Source: Pontimonas sp031580665 (GTDB lineage Bacteria > Actinomycetota > Actinomycetes > Actinomycetales > Microbacteriaceae). From it: DNA of 64,000 bases. The notes under the pieces are model-generated. The model ran no database searches. It saw nothing but the letters and a program-made list of their open reading frames with translations, and had not been told where the DNA came from. The position numbers and the translations under genes were made by a program. Positions within the stretch are counted from its first letter, which is position 1. Each line of letters opens with the position of its first letter. Shown in pieces: positions 1 to 8,837 of this stretch. The DNA lies in the NCBI RefSeq assembly GCF_031580665.1, contig NZ_JAVLCD010000002.1; one strand, 5' to 3'.

Positions 1-8
1 CTCCGGCA

Positions 9-389
9 TCACACAGAGTCCAATTCGGCTGGATCAACGTAGACGTGTCGAATCGCATAATCGGCGGGGGAGTCTTCAAATGCGATTGCTCTAAGACCCA
101 GGGTCTCTGTAGGAAACCATGGCCTCTCGAGAAAACGCGAGTCGTCAGTTGTCCACAGGGGGATGGGCATACCGGCTCGCCTCGCCTCTCTGGCCCCCAC
201 ACCGGCGAGTAGAGCGTCCCATCAAGTATCACCGGTGCTCTGGGGCTCGCGCAGAAACAATCTCTGATCGTGTGGTTGGGTCAGCGACCGGAAGTCGCTG
301 ATTGCCTGTGCCACGAGGCGCAGGCGCGTGCTGAGCGGCTCGGATCGGCAACCCAAACCTTCGCAGATGCTCTGGGCGCAGGATTGCAT
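9..389 (-). pseudogene. Conserved actinobacterial hypothetical gene broken by an in-frame TGA
   Basis: On the minus strand one reading frame stays protein-like from an ATG at 389-387 to a TGA at 11-9, but it is cut by a TGA at 224-222. Before the stop it reads RLRLVAQAISDFRSL and then GDT; after it comes WDALLAGVGAREARRAG and a tail with PLWT, PWFP, LRAIAF and LDSV. The two halves read as one protein across the stop, and a CGA (Arg) codon would need only one C-to-T change to give TGA before TGG GAC. From memory the pattern GD-x-R-WDALLAG resembles a family of short actinobacterial proteins of unknown function, but I cannot name it. The 3' half could still be translated alone from the ATG at 170, which has GAGAGG about nine bases upstream. 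A sequencing error is also possible. Confidence 0.55.
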
Positions 390-510
390 GGTCTCGAGAG
401 GCCGAGTGTCGTAGTCAGATGTGTAGCCCTGCAGACGTGAGTAACACGCGGGCGATTGCGGCCGGAAAATCCAGGATTTACCCGCCTGTACACTGAGGAG
501 GCAAGGTTTT

Positions 511-586
511 GCCCTCGTAGCTCAGCGGATAGAGCAGAAGACTTCTAATCTTTTGGCCGCAGGTTCGATTCCTGCCGAGGGCGCCA
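511..586 (+). tRNA. tRNA-Arg (anticodon TCT)
   Basis: The sequence folds as a full cloverleaf. The acceptor arms GCCCTCG and CGAGGGC pair exactly, the T arm has GGTTCGATTCC, and the anticodon loop CTTCTAA carries TCT, which reads AGA (and AGG by wobble). The 3' CCA is encoded at 584-586. A TACACT hexamer at 489-494 is a plausible -10 box about 17 bases upstream. Confidence 0.96.
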
Positions 587-635
587 GCAGGGGTGAGGAT
601 GCGTCTGCGTCGCGCATGTGCTGTAGCGATAAAGC

Positions 636-1580
636 CTAAACGGGGGCATTGTCGAGGGCGGCGAGATCCTCTGGGGTGAGCTGAACGCGCTGCAAGAGCG
701 GCGTGACCTGATCGATGTGACTGGCGCTGGCAATGGGAGCGCTCACTCCCGGTTGCTGGCGCAACCACTCGAGGGCCACGGACGCCGGTTCGACACCGTA
801 GCGGCCGGCCACTACGTGGAGTCGATCGAGCGTGTCGAAGTTTCTGGCAGAAAAGTAGGTGTCGGTCACGCGTTGGACACGGGGGCTCTCGGGCTGTGAT
901 TGCCTGCTGTATTTTCCGGTGAGGAAACCACTGGCGAGGGAAAAGTAGGGCAGTCCCGCGAGCTGGTGGGATTCGACGTAGTCGGCCATGCCGGCTTCGT
1001 ACTCGTCACGGTAGACGAGGTTGTAGTGGTTTTGCACGGCGATATAGCCCGGGATGGCGAGGCGACGAGAAATGGCGTGGGCTTCCTGGAGCCTCTCTGG
1101 GCTGTAGTTCGACGCGGCGATGTAGGAGACTTTGCCCTGGTCGATCAGTTCGCTAAACGCTCCCAGAGTGTCCTCGAGGGGAACCGTCTGGTCATCGAAG
1201 TGCGCGTAGTAGAGGTCGATGGTGTCGATGCCGAGGCGGGCCAAGGATTCGTCTGCTGCCAGTCGGATGTTTTCGGGGCTGAGTCCCGGACGACTGGTCA
1301 TTTTGCCCACTTTGGTGGCGATCACGACCTCGTCGCGGGCGATACGGGAGTCTCGAAGCCACTGGCCCAACATGAGCTCGGATTCGCCGCCGCGGTTTCC
1401 GGGGTGCCACTGGACATACATGTCCGCGGAATCAAAAAAGTTGACCCCCTGGGCAAAGAGGTGGTCCAACAGCGCGTTGGCAGCGCGTTGTTCGTGAATA
1501 GACCAGCCAAAGACGTTGGCCCCGAAACACAGCGACGACACCTCGAGGGCGGTACCGGGCAGGGTGATTCGACTGCTCAT
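636..1580 (-). CDS. Aldo/keto reductase
   Basis: A 314-residue NAD(P)H-dependent aldo/keto reductase with the length of a full TIM barrel. The catalytic tetrad is visible: Asp50 and Tyr55 in FFDSADMY, Lys90 in VIATKVGK, and His127 in YYAHFDD. The N-terminal LGTALEVS-like strand and the GxxVFGW stretch fit the AKR fold, and the sequence most resembles the YajO/AKR11-type general reductases. The substrate cannot be told; family members reduce aldehydes and ketones in the cytoplasm. It is the last gene on its strand before tRNA-Arg and lies 18 bases after the stop of the DUF6069-like gene, so it may be in the same transcript. The large opposing reading frame over it is a shadow. Confidence 0.9.
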   Translation of the reverse strand: MSSRITLPGTALEVSSLCFGANVFGWSIHEQRAANALLDHLFAQGVNFFDSADMYVQWHPGNRGGESELMLGQWLRDSRIARDEVVIATKVGKMTSRPGLSPENIRLAADESLARLGIDTIDLYYAHFDDQTVPLEDTLGAFSELIDQGKVSYIAASNYSPERLQEAHAISRRLAIPGYIAVQNHYNLVYRDEYEAGMADYVESHQLAGLPYFSLASGFLTGKYSRQSQPESPRVQRVTDTYFSARNFDTLDRLHVVAGRYGVEPASVALEWLRQQPGVSAPIASASHIDQVTPLLQRVQLTPEDLAALDNAPV

Positions 1581-1598
1581 CGTCGTGTCGAAGTGGCC

Positions 1599-2201
1599 CT
1601 AGAGCGAGGTGTCGGAGGGGGAACCCTCGGCCGACGCACCCGGGGCCTTCTTGGCCGGGTCTTGTTGGGCAGAATCTTTTGTGGCAGAGCCTTTCTCAGC
1701 AGATCCTTTTTCCGCAGATCCTTTTTCCGCAGATCCTTTCTCAGCAGAGCCTTTTTTGGTCGGGGAATCGGATTCTGCGTTCGGTGTGCTCCCGTTCTTC
1801 TGCGCCGGGAGTACTCGTTCGATTAGGGGAATCACGATGGCCCCCGCCACGAGGTGCATACCCGAGAGCCACAAGAATGTGGAGGCGACACCGAGCGAGG
1901 CGAACGCGGTGGGAACAAGGCTGAGTGAGAGGCCCACCAGGGTGACAAAGCGCCACGTGTATTTGGGGGTCTTTGTGGCCAGGGCGATAGCCGCCACGAT
2001 GACACCACCGACGATGGCTTGAAAGACCGTGAATACGGCGGGCAACATCGCGGGGACGGCCATGCTGGGCTCTCCGCCGACACCATCAGGGTCCACCACG
2101 AAGGCTTCACCGAAGAGTTCGGCTGCCACGAGGAAAATCACCGAGTTGAGGGCGGCGGCAATGAGAGTGCCGATGACTAGTGGGGTGAAGATCGCTTTCA
2201 C
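1599..2201 (-). CDS. DUF6069-like membrane protein with repetitive KGSAE tail
   Basis: About 200 residues starting from GTG at 2201. This start overlaps the stop of the upstream transporter in a GTGA and has AAAGGA about nine bases before it, so it is preferred over a longer upstream frame. The body has four hydrophobic segments (roughly residues 5-27, 50-75, 80-102 and 105-130), as in the DUF6069 family of small actinobacterial membrane proteins; the family name is given from memory. The last 65 residues are hydrophilic and contain four exact KGSAE units followed by variants (KGSAT, KDSAQ). The function is unknown. The overlap with the EamA transporter suggests the two are made together. Confidence 0.75.
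   Translation of the reverse strand: MKAIFTPLVIGTLIAAALNSVIFLVAAELFGEAFVVDPDGVGGEPSMAVPAMLPAVFTVFQAIVGGVIVAAIALATKTPKYTWRFVTLVGLSLSLVPTAFASLGVASTFLWLSGMHLVAGAIVIPLIERVLPAQKNGSTPNAESDSPTKKGSAEKGSAEKGSAEKGSAEKGSATKDSAQQDPAKKAPGASAEGSPSDTSL
1686..1745 (-). repeat. 15-bp tandem repeat inside a coding region (4 units)
   Basis: Four adjacent 15-base units at 1686-1700, 1701-1715, 1716-1730 and 1731-1745 encode KGSAE in the tail of the membrane protein. The middle two units are identical (AGATCCTTTTTCCGC on the + strand) and the outer two differ at a few third positions. A fifth, degraded unit follows. Because the unit is 15 bases, gain or loss of units keeps the frame, so copy number may vary between strains. 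Confidence 0.9.
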
Positions 2202-3220
2202 GAGGGGCCGTCCTTTGGCTGTGAGGGGCTTTCGGGGTTGTGTTCTTTGTCGTATTCGTCGTGTAACCACTCTGGCAGAACAATGGGGCCGGTTTCTATG
2301 GCCAAGTCGGCGTAGACGGGTACGGCTTCTCGACGCGCGGTTTGTGCGACGGAAATTCCGATGACGACCAGGATCGCTCCTGCCAGCTGCGCGGTATTGA
2401 GCGTCTCATTGAGCCACAACCATGCGACCAGGAAGGCGAAGGCCACTTCGCTGGTGGTCGCAATGCCGGCGGGCGTGGCCGAGAGTAGTCGAATGGACTC
2501 GAGGCTCATCAGGTAGGTGATGAAGGACCCCATCACGACGTTCCAGACCAGCAGTCCCCACATCGGTGCCGAGAATCCGGATAGGTTGCCCGATAGTGAC
2601 ACAGACTCGAAAAGCAGTGCGGGGTCGATGTTCCACCACCCGGAGAAAAACGCCCAAAACACGCTTCCGATCGTCATCACCCAAAACATCAGCGCAAGCG
2701 GGGAGATCGTTTCGAGCTGGCGCTCGCCGACCAGGAGGTAGATGGTCAAACCGAGTGCGGAGACTAACCCGGCGAGAACTCCGAAGACATTGAGATTCGC
2801 GGCCCAAATTTGCGCGACGAGGATAAGACCCCCGATCACTAAACCGATCGCCACCCAAATGCGGGTGCGCACACGCTCCTTAAAGACGACCAGGGCAAAG
2901 ACGGCGACGAATGGGACCGCGAGATATTCCAACAACAGTGCGATGCCCACCGGGAGGAGTAACACGGCTGTCGCGTAGGCGGCCTGGAGCACCGCCACGC
3001 CAAAAATGCCCATCGCGAGGATCGGCACCCACTGGTTGGGTAGCACGCGAAAGGAACGCCGGTCGAGGATAAGTAGCACCAGTCCCGCGATTAATGCGGA
3101 GCCGAGGACGCGTAATTGGGTCACTTGGAGCGCGGTGAAACCGGCTTCCATCATCACTTTGGTGACACTTCCGTTCGCGCCAAAAAGGAAGGCCGCCGTG
3201 AAGGCGTAGAGGTAACCCAC
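2198..3220 (-). CDS. EamA/DMT-family transporter
   Basis: A 340-residue membrane protein with about ten hydrophobic segments arranged as two EamA repeats (residues about 3-140 and 150-285). It starts MGYLYAFTAAFLFG, a typical DMT opening, followed by a soluble C-terminal tail of about 50 residues. Members of the drug/metabolite transporter superfamily export amino acids, nucleotide precursors or small metabolites; the substrate cannot be read here. Its stop overlaps the GTG start of the DUF6069-like gene. The charged C-terminal tail is longer than usual for the family. Confidence 0.9.
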   Translation of the reverse strand: MGYLYAFTAAFLFGANGSVTKVMMEAGFTALQVTQLRVLGSALIAGLVLLILDRRSFRVLPNQWVPILAMGIFGVAVLQAAYATAVLLLPVGIALLLEYLAVPFVAVFALVVFKERVRTRIWVAIGLVIGGLILVAQIWAANLNVFGVLAGLVSALGLTIYLLVGERQLETISPLALMFWVMTIGSVFWAFFSGWWNIDPALLFESVSLSGNLSGFSAPMWGLLVWNVVMGSFITYLMSLESIRLLSATPAGIATTSEVAFAFLVAWLWLNETLNTAQLAGAILVVIGISVAQTARREAVPVYADLAIETGPIVLPEWLHDEYDKEHNPESPSQPKDGPS

Positions 3221-3335
3221 GGGTTATCGAATCACGCCACTACGCAGGTTCACACCCACCAGCATGACACACCGCGGGAAGCCCCCTCGCGCACGAGTCG
3301 ATTCGACCTTTCGGCGTTTTGGCAGGGGAGTTTTG

Positions 3336-3341
3336 TATCCT
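3336..3341 (+). promoter_or_regulatory. Candidate -10 box for msrA (near-leaderless)
   Basis: TATCCT ends six to seven bases before the msrA ATG at 3348. Transcription from it would begin at or next to the start codon. An AGGGGAG stretch exists but lies about 17 bases from the ATG, too far for a normal ribosome binding site. No convincing -35 box is seen. Confidence 0.4.
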
Positions 3342-3347
3342 TACATT

Positions 3348-3872
3348 ATGAGAATTTACGTGCTCGCCGGCGGCTGTTTTTGGTGTCTTGACGCGGCTTA
3401 CCGGGTTCTCCGGGGCGTTCACGAAGTGATCTCTGGTTACACCGGGGGAGAGTCGGATACCCCCACATACGAGTCGGTGTGTACCGGCCAAACCGGCCAC
3501 GCTGAGGCGGTCGCGGTGTCGTTTGACCCAGAGGTCATCCCCTCCGACGTGATTTTGGACGTTTTTTTCACCATCCACGACCCGCGCCAGCTCAATCGCC
3601 AGGGAGCCGATGTCGGTACCCAGTACCGCTCGGCGATGTTTTACCACGACGAGGAAGAGCGGGCGCTGTTTGAATCAGCTCGGGAGCGCGCTGCCGACAT
3701 GTGGGAGGGCGATGTGGTCACCGAGGTCTCCCCGCTGGGGCCGTTTTACCAGGCCGAGGACTACCACCAAGACTTTTTTGCGAAAAACCCCACCCAGGGC
3801 TACTGCTTGGCGGTGGCGGCCCCCAAGGTGAAGAAGGTGCGCCAAAGCTTCGAGGAATACCTCCAGCGCTAA
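3348..3872 (+). CDS. msrA: Peptide-methionine (S)-S-oxide reductase
   Basis: A 174-residue MsrA, which reduces the S-epimer of methionine sulfoxide in proteins and free methionine, using thioredoxin as electron source. The active-site motif GGCFWC is at residues 8-13 with Cys10 as the catalytic residue; GYTGG, GQTGHAEAV and the YRSAMFY and YQAEDYHQ stretches are all family hallmarks. The ATG at 3348 is chosen because MsrA proteins usually start a few residues before GCFWC; the frame runs upstream but that part is not protein-like. The gene stands alone between divergent and separate units. It acts in the cytoplasm in oxidative damage repair. Confidence 0.95.
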   Translation: MRIYVLAGGCFWCLDAAYRVLRGVHEVISGYTGGESDTPTYESVCTGQTGHAEAVAVSFDPEVIPSDVILDVFFTIHDPRQLNRQGADVGTQYRSAMFYHDEEERALFESARERAADMWEGDVVTEVSPLGPFYQAEDYHQDFFAKNPTQGYCLAVAAPKVKKVRQSFEEYLQR

Positions 3873-4014
3873 GCCTTGTAGACCCATCTGTCCACACGGT
3901 GTGCGGGCTCAGTTAATCTCCCCCTTCCCGGGAGGAGATGAGTACTCCCGCGCGGCTGCTGTCACGGTAGGCCTGCCCACACGGGCGCTACACCGACAGA
4001 GACAGGAGACACCA

Positions 4015-4413
4015 ATGAGCACAATGAGCACCGCAGGAGTTGTGGCCACCACGCCGCGTCACGTCACCACCGCCGAAGGTCTCGCCATCACCAGCTTTCG
4101 ATTGGCGGCCAACCGTCGGCGCTTTGATTCGACAGAAAACAAATGGGTGGATGTCGAGACCAACTGGTTCACGGTGGTGGCTTTTCGACAGCTGGCTCAC
4201 AACGCCCAGCACAGTATTCACAAGGGCGACCGGGTGGTCGTCGCCGGCAGGCTTCGGGTGCGCGAATGGGAAAACGACAGTTCCCAGGGAACCGCAGTGG
4301 AAATCGAAGCGGATTCTCTCGGCCACGATTTACTCTGGGGAACGACCGAATACTCCAAGAACACCCGGCCCGCAGACGATCGCGAGGACGAGGACTCCCT
4401 CGAGCGGGTGTGA
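4015..4413 (+). CDS. ssb: Single-stranded DNA-binding protein, short paralogue
   Basis: A 132-residue protein with one OB fold of the SSB type (residues about 5-105): AITSFRLAANRRRFD, ETNWFTVVAFRQLAHN and GDRVVVAGRLRVREWE match the family. The start has AGGAG about seven bases upstream. It is shorter than the main replicative SSB and ends in an acidic stretch (DDREDEDSLERV) that lacks the usual DDxPF tip used to recruit partner proteins. It may be the second, SsbB-type copy that many actinobacteria carry, but the main ssb gene is not in the window. The gene stands alone and ends in a long hairpin. Confidence 0.85.
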   Translation: MSTMSTAGVVATTPRHVTTAEGLAITSFRLAANRRRFDSTENKWVDVETNWFTVVAFRQLAHNAQHSIHKGDRVVVAGRLRVREWENDSSQGTAVEIEADSLGHDLLWGTTEYSKNTRPADDREDEDSLERV

Positions 4414-4428
4414 TCGCCCGCTCGAGGG
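4397..4428 (+). terminator. Hairpin overlapping the ssb stop codon
   Basis: A perfect 12-bp stem, CCCTCGAGCGGG (4397-4408) and CCCGCTCGAGGG (4417-4428), with an 8-base loop holding the ssb TGA at 4411-4413. There is no T tract after it, as is common for actinobacterial terminators. It could end the ssb transcript or protect its 3' end. Confidence 0.6.
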
Positions 4429-4441
4429 GAAAGGCTCACTC

Positions 4442-4447
4442 TAGACT
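4442..4447 (+). promoter_or_regulatory. Candidate -10 box (TAGACT) for the lipoprotein gene
   Basis: TAGACT followed by GAG lies 32 bases upstream of the GTG at 4479, right after the ssb terminator-like hairpin. The same word is found before ettA, ndk, the TetR gene at 27433 and the rhodanese gene, which supports it as a real -10 box. Confidence 0.5.
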
Positions 4448-4478
4448 GAGGTTTTTGGCTACGGAGAGGACGAGCAGG

Positions 4479-4979
4479 GTGCACAGTGTCGCAGGGGTTC
4501 TCGCGGCCAGTGGGATTCTGCTCGTCCTCTCCGGCTGCGTCGGTGGCGACCAACCAGCAGGAATCGAGACCGAGGGGGCCGGCGCGACCAACGTCGAGAC
4601 CGACCAGAGTGACCCCGCGACACCCGGCGGTGTGGCCGCAGAAGGCGAAGAGGTCGCCGAGTTCTACCCCGAACTCTCCGCCGCGGCCAACCTGTCATAT
4701 TTTGAGTACACGCTGTCTCGCAGCGGGGCCGGAGCCGGCCCAGTGCCCGCCACAGAGTTAGTCGATGCCCTCATCGACGCGGGTTTTGAGACCGGCGACA
4801 TTGAGGTGACTCCGGAAAACTCACAAATTGCGCTGCCCGCCGACTCGGTGGCGTTGGCGGTGGTCTTCGACGGCGAGTGCCTAGTGGGTCAGTACACCGA
4901 CGAGTGGTTGGCCGTGGAGGTCCTCCCAATCCTCCCCGATGGAACCTGTCTTGTGCTCCAGCCTGAAACTCTAGACTGA
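4479..4979 (+). CDS. Secreted lipoprotein of unknown function
   Basis: A 166-residue protein beginning with a lipoprotein signal: hydrophobic ASGILLVLSGC with the lipidated cysteine at residue 20. The GTG start has AGAGGA eight bases upstream. After an acidic linker (residues about 21-60) comes a single small domain of about 105 residues (YFEYTLSRSGAG, ELVDALIDAGF, VALAVVFDGECLVGQY, VEVLPILPDGTCLVLQP). Two cysteines, in GECLVG and DGTCLV, could form a disulfide. The mature part would be anchored on the outside of the membrane. I do not recognise the domain. Its stop codon lies inside the ettA promoter region. Confidence 0.8.
   Translation: MHSVAGVLAASGILLVLSGCVGGDQPAGIETEGAGATNVETDQSDPATPGGVAAEGEEVAEFYPELSAAANLSYFEYTLSRSGAGAGPVPATELVDALIDAGFETGDIEVTPENSQIALPADSVALAVVFDGECLVGQYTDEWLAVEVLPILPDGTCLVLQPETLD
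4972..4977 (+). promoter_or_regulatory. Candidate -10 box for a leaderless ettA transcript
   Basis: TAGACT ends seven bases before the ettA ATG, so transcription would start at the A of the ATG. It overlaps the last codons of the lipoprotein gene. No Shine-Dalgarno sequence precedes ettA, which fits leaderless translation. Confidence 0.6.
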
Positions 4980-4984
4980 TACCT

Positions 4985-6667
<1,683 letters not shown>

Positions 6668-6678
6668 CTCGAGCCACA

Positions 6679-6700
6679 CCCCGTGGTCTAAGCCACGGGG
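6679..6700 (+). terminator. Hairpin between ettA and the next gene
   Basis: A perfect 8-bp stem CCCCGTGG / CCACGGGG with a 6-base loop (TCTAAG). It ends 12 bases before the ATG at 6713, directly before the GAGAGG ribosome binding site, and has no T tract. It may be a weak terminator for ettA or act on translation of the following gene. Confidence 0.45.
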
Positions 6701-6712
6701 GAGAGGTACCAG

Positions 6713-7429
6713 ATGAGCACGACCCTCACCCTGACATCCACCACAGTGGCCCGCGACATCCAGAGTTTCCTCGGTCGCGCCCGAAGAATTATTGACGGGA
6801 ACACCAGAATCGTCGCCGGCGATGGCTACGCCCAGTGCTATGTGGGCGTGTTGATGCCCCGAGGCCTACTCGATCAGACCCCGACGGTGTTGGGCTTGCG
6901 GGTCGCCGAAATCCCCGCCGACCAGCACTTTGACCACGTGGTTCCCATCGAGTCGATGGTCCACCGAATCGGACAGGCGATCGCTCACGCCGAATCTCGA
7001 CAGGGCGCCACACAGACAGGTAACACCCCTGTCGAGGTGGAGCTTCCCACCGCGGCGCCCTCCATCCAATGGCCGGCGATGACCCCACCCAGAGAGGGGT
7101 GGAAGCGGCGCATGGGCATTACCTCGTCGCTGCTGAAGGACGTGGCGAAAAAAGGAATTGAGGCGATATCCGAAGCAATACCCGATTCGGTGGGCGAATC
7201 GGTATTGCAGAAGGTGCGCTCTGAAGTGTGGGGACAACCCATTCCCCACAAAAAATCCATCCCCTGGGCGGCCGGCTTCGCCGCCGACGCCCTGGGGTTG
7301 TTGGAACAGCGCTCGCTCGCCGTCCACACGTCGGGATACTGGGTGCGCCTGAGCTCCCACCACGGGTACGTCCTCGTCAAAGCCAAGAGTGAACCCGAAG
7401 AACTCGGTGAACCAGACCCCAACGACTAA
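6713..7429 (+). CDS. Conserved hypothetical cytoplasmic protein
   Basis: A 238-residue protein with no signal peptide or membrane segment, starting at an ATG with GAGAGG seven bases upstream. Visible features are an N-terminal mixed region with VGVLMPRG (residues about 45-50), a Pro-rich linker (about 108-130), a helical basic middle (SSLLKDVAKKGIEAISEAIP) and a C-terminal part with two Trp residues (PWAAGFAADALGLLEQRS, GYWVRLSSHHGYV). I do not recognise the family. It follows ettA with a 45-base gap that holds a hairpin, and its last four bases overlap the 3' end of the convergent globin gene. Confidence 0.75.
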   Translation: MSTTLTLTSTTVARDIQSFLGRARRIIDGNTRIVAGDGYAQCYVGVLMPRGLLDQTPTVLGLRVAEIPADQHFDHVVPIESMVHRIGQAIAHAESRQGATQTGNTPVEVELPTAAPSIQWPAMTPPREGWKRRMGITSSLLKDVAKKGIEAISEAIPDSVGESVLQKVRSEVWGQPIPHKKSIPWAAGFAADALGLLEQRSLAVHTSGYWVRLSSHHGYVLVKAKSEPEELGEPDPND

Positions 7430-7839
7430 TCCTCGAAGGTGTTGACCATACTGAGCGCCGCCCGCTCCAAATAGTCCCAGAGTGTGGCGCGGTGGAGCGG
7501 GGAGAGCTCCAACTCATCGACCGCGACTTCCATGTGGGCTAACCACCGCCGCTTCGCCTCGGGGTTGACTTTAAAGGGCTGGTGGCGCATTCGAAGTCGC
7601 GGGTGGCCACGCTGCTCTGAATACGTCGTGGGTCCGCCCCAATACTGTTCCAGGAAGGATCGAAGTCGCCAGATGGCTCCCTCGATATCCTCCGGGGGAT
7701 ACATCGGCGAGAGCACCGGGTCGCTGGTGACCCCCTGGTAAAAGCGGCGGACCAGTGTGTCAAAGGTGGCATGACCCCCGACCTGTTCATAAAACGATGG
7801 GGCAACCTCGCCTGAATCGTCACTCACCGCGTCACTCAT
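7426..7839 (-). CDS. glbO: Group II truncated haemoglobin
   Basis: A 137-residue haem protein of the 2-on-2 globin fold. Family marks are SFYEQVGG at residues 15-22, the B-helix RRFYQGV with the distal Tyr, the proximal His in LRMRHQPF, and the Trp of KRRWLAHM (position G8), which marks group II. In M. tuberculosis the GlbO homologue binds oxygen and has been linked to respiration and peroxide chemistry. The ATG at 7839 is four bases after the mscS stop with GGAGTGAGG before it, so the two genes look cotranscribed. In M. tuberculosis glbO is also close to pepN and rpiB, as here. Confidence 0.93.
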   Translation of the reverse strand: MSDAVSDDSGEVAPSFYEQVGGHATFDTLVRRFYQGVTSDPVLSPMYPPEDIEGAIWRLRSFLEQYWGGPTTYSEQRGHPRLRMRHQPFKVNPEAKRRWLAHMEVAVDELELSPLHRATLWDYLERAALSMVNTFED

Positions 7840-7843
7840 CGCC

Positions 7844-8803
7844 TCACTCCGGATTCTCGGCTGCTTCGGCCACGGCGCGCTTGGTAGCGCTACGGACGCC
7901 TTGAATGCCGTCGAGAACCATACGATTGAGCGGGGGAAGGTCGATACCCTCGCGGTCGAGGGCTTTCTTGATCCAGGCGTGCAGCGCGCGTTTCGCGGCC
8001 CACTGTTCGCCTCCTCGAACCTTGACCACCATGCGGACCACCAGCGCTTCGGCGGAAATGGACTCGATGCCCCAAATTTCTGGCTCCGCGAGGACTTTTC
8101 GGCGCCAGTCGGCGTGCTGGCTAAACGCCGTCGCCGTCTCGAATAGCCGGTCTTGGACTTCAGAGACATCCGATTCGTAGGGGATAGGGATATCGACCAC
8201 CACTCGCGCCCAGTCTTGGCTGTAGTTACCGACGCGAATAATCTCGCCGTTTCTGACAAACCACAGGGTCCCATCGACGTCCCGAATTTCTGTGACCCGA
8301 ACCCCTAAGCGCTCCACGACTCCGGAGACTTCACCGACATTGACCACGTCGCCCACACCCAACTGGTCTTCAAACACCATAAACAGGCCGTTGAGGACAT
8401 CACGCACCAGCGACTGGGCACCGAAACCAATCGCCGCGCCCACAATTCCGGCACTGGCGATCAGGGGTGTTACCGAGACTCCCGCCTCGGCCAACACCAT
8501 TAAGACGACCACGATGCCGACGAGCCACCCGGCGAAAGAGTTCAGCACCGACCCGAGGGTCCTGGTGCGTTGCACCTGGCGCATCGCCTCCACCGGGCTC
8601 ATCGTGAGGGCTTGGGTGTCTTCGACCCCGTGGCGTTTTTTCACATCGGTGACCACGCGGTTCACGATGCGACTGATGGCAATCCGCAGCAACACCAGGG
8701 CGATGGCGCCACCGATGAGGGTGAAGACAATTTGCGCAATCCGCTCGTTATCGCCAAAAAAGTCGACTACAACACTCCACCACTGAGGTTCTTCATCATC
8801 CAT
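7844..8803 (-). CDS. mscS: MscS-family mechanosensitive channel
   Basis: A 319-residue small-conductance mechanosensitive channel. There are three hydrophobic segments (residues about 20-45, 92-115 and 118-140). The third is the pore helix with GIVGAAIGFGAQSLVRDVLNG, the Gly/Ala-rich packing pattern of MscS. The beta domain (FEDQLGVGDVVNVG, GVVERLGVRVTEIRDVDG) and the C-terminal alpha/beta domain follow. It opens under membrane tension and lets solutes leave on osmotic downshift. It lies directly upstream of the globin gene on the same strand. With the betaine importer at the far end of the window, it is part of the osmotic response. Confidence 0.93.
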   Translation of the reverse strand: MDDEEPQWWSVVVDFFGDNERIAQIVFTLIGGAIALVLLRIAISRIVNRVVTDVKKRHGVEDTQALTMSPVEAMRQVQRTRTLGSVLNSFAGWLVGIVVVLMVLAEAGVSVTPLIASAGIVGAAIGFGAQSLVRDVLNGLFMVFEDQLGVGDVVNVGEVSGVVERLGVRVTEIRDVDGTLWFVRNGEIIRVGNYSQDWARVVVDIPIPYESDVSEVQDRLFETATAFSQHADWRRKVLAEPEIWGIESISAEALVVRMVVKVRGGEQWAAKRALHAWIKKALDREGIDLPPLNRMVLDGIQGVRSATKRAVAEAAENPE

Positions 8804-8837
8804 GGCCCCATGCTAACGGCGCCACGCCAGCACGGGT

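Noticed and set aside
478..768. Minus-strand reading frame covering tRNA-Arg
   Set aside because: It reads through the tRNA gene in antisense.
900..1826. Long + strand reading frame (308 codons) opposite the aldo/keto reductase
   Set aside because: It is antisense to a gene with a complete catalytic tetrad and its tail (repeated SFFRRSFFRR) is only the reverse reading of the coding repeat.
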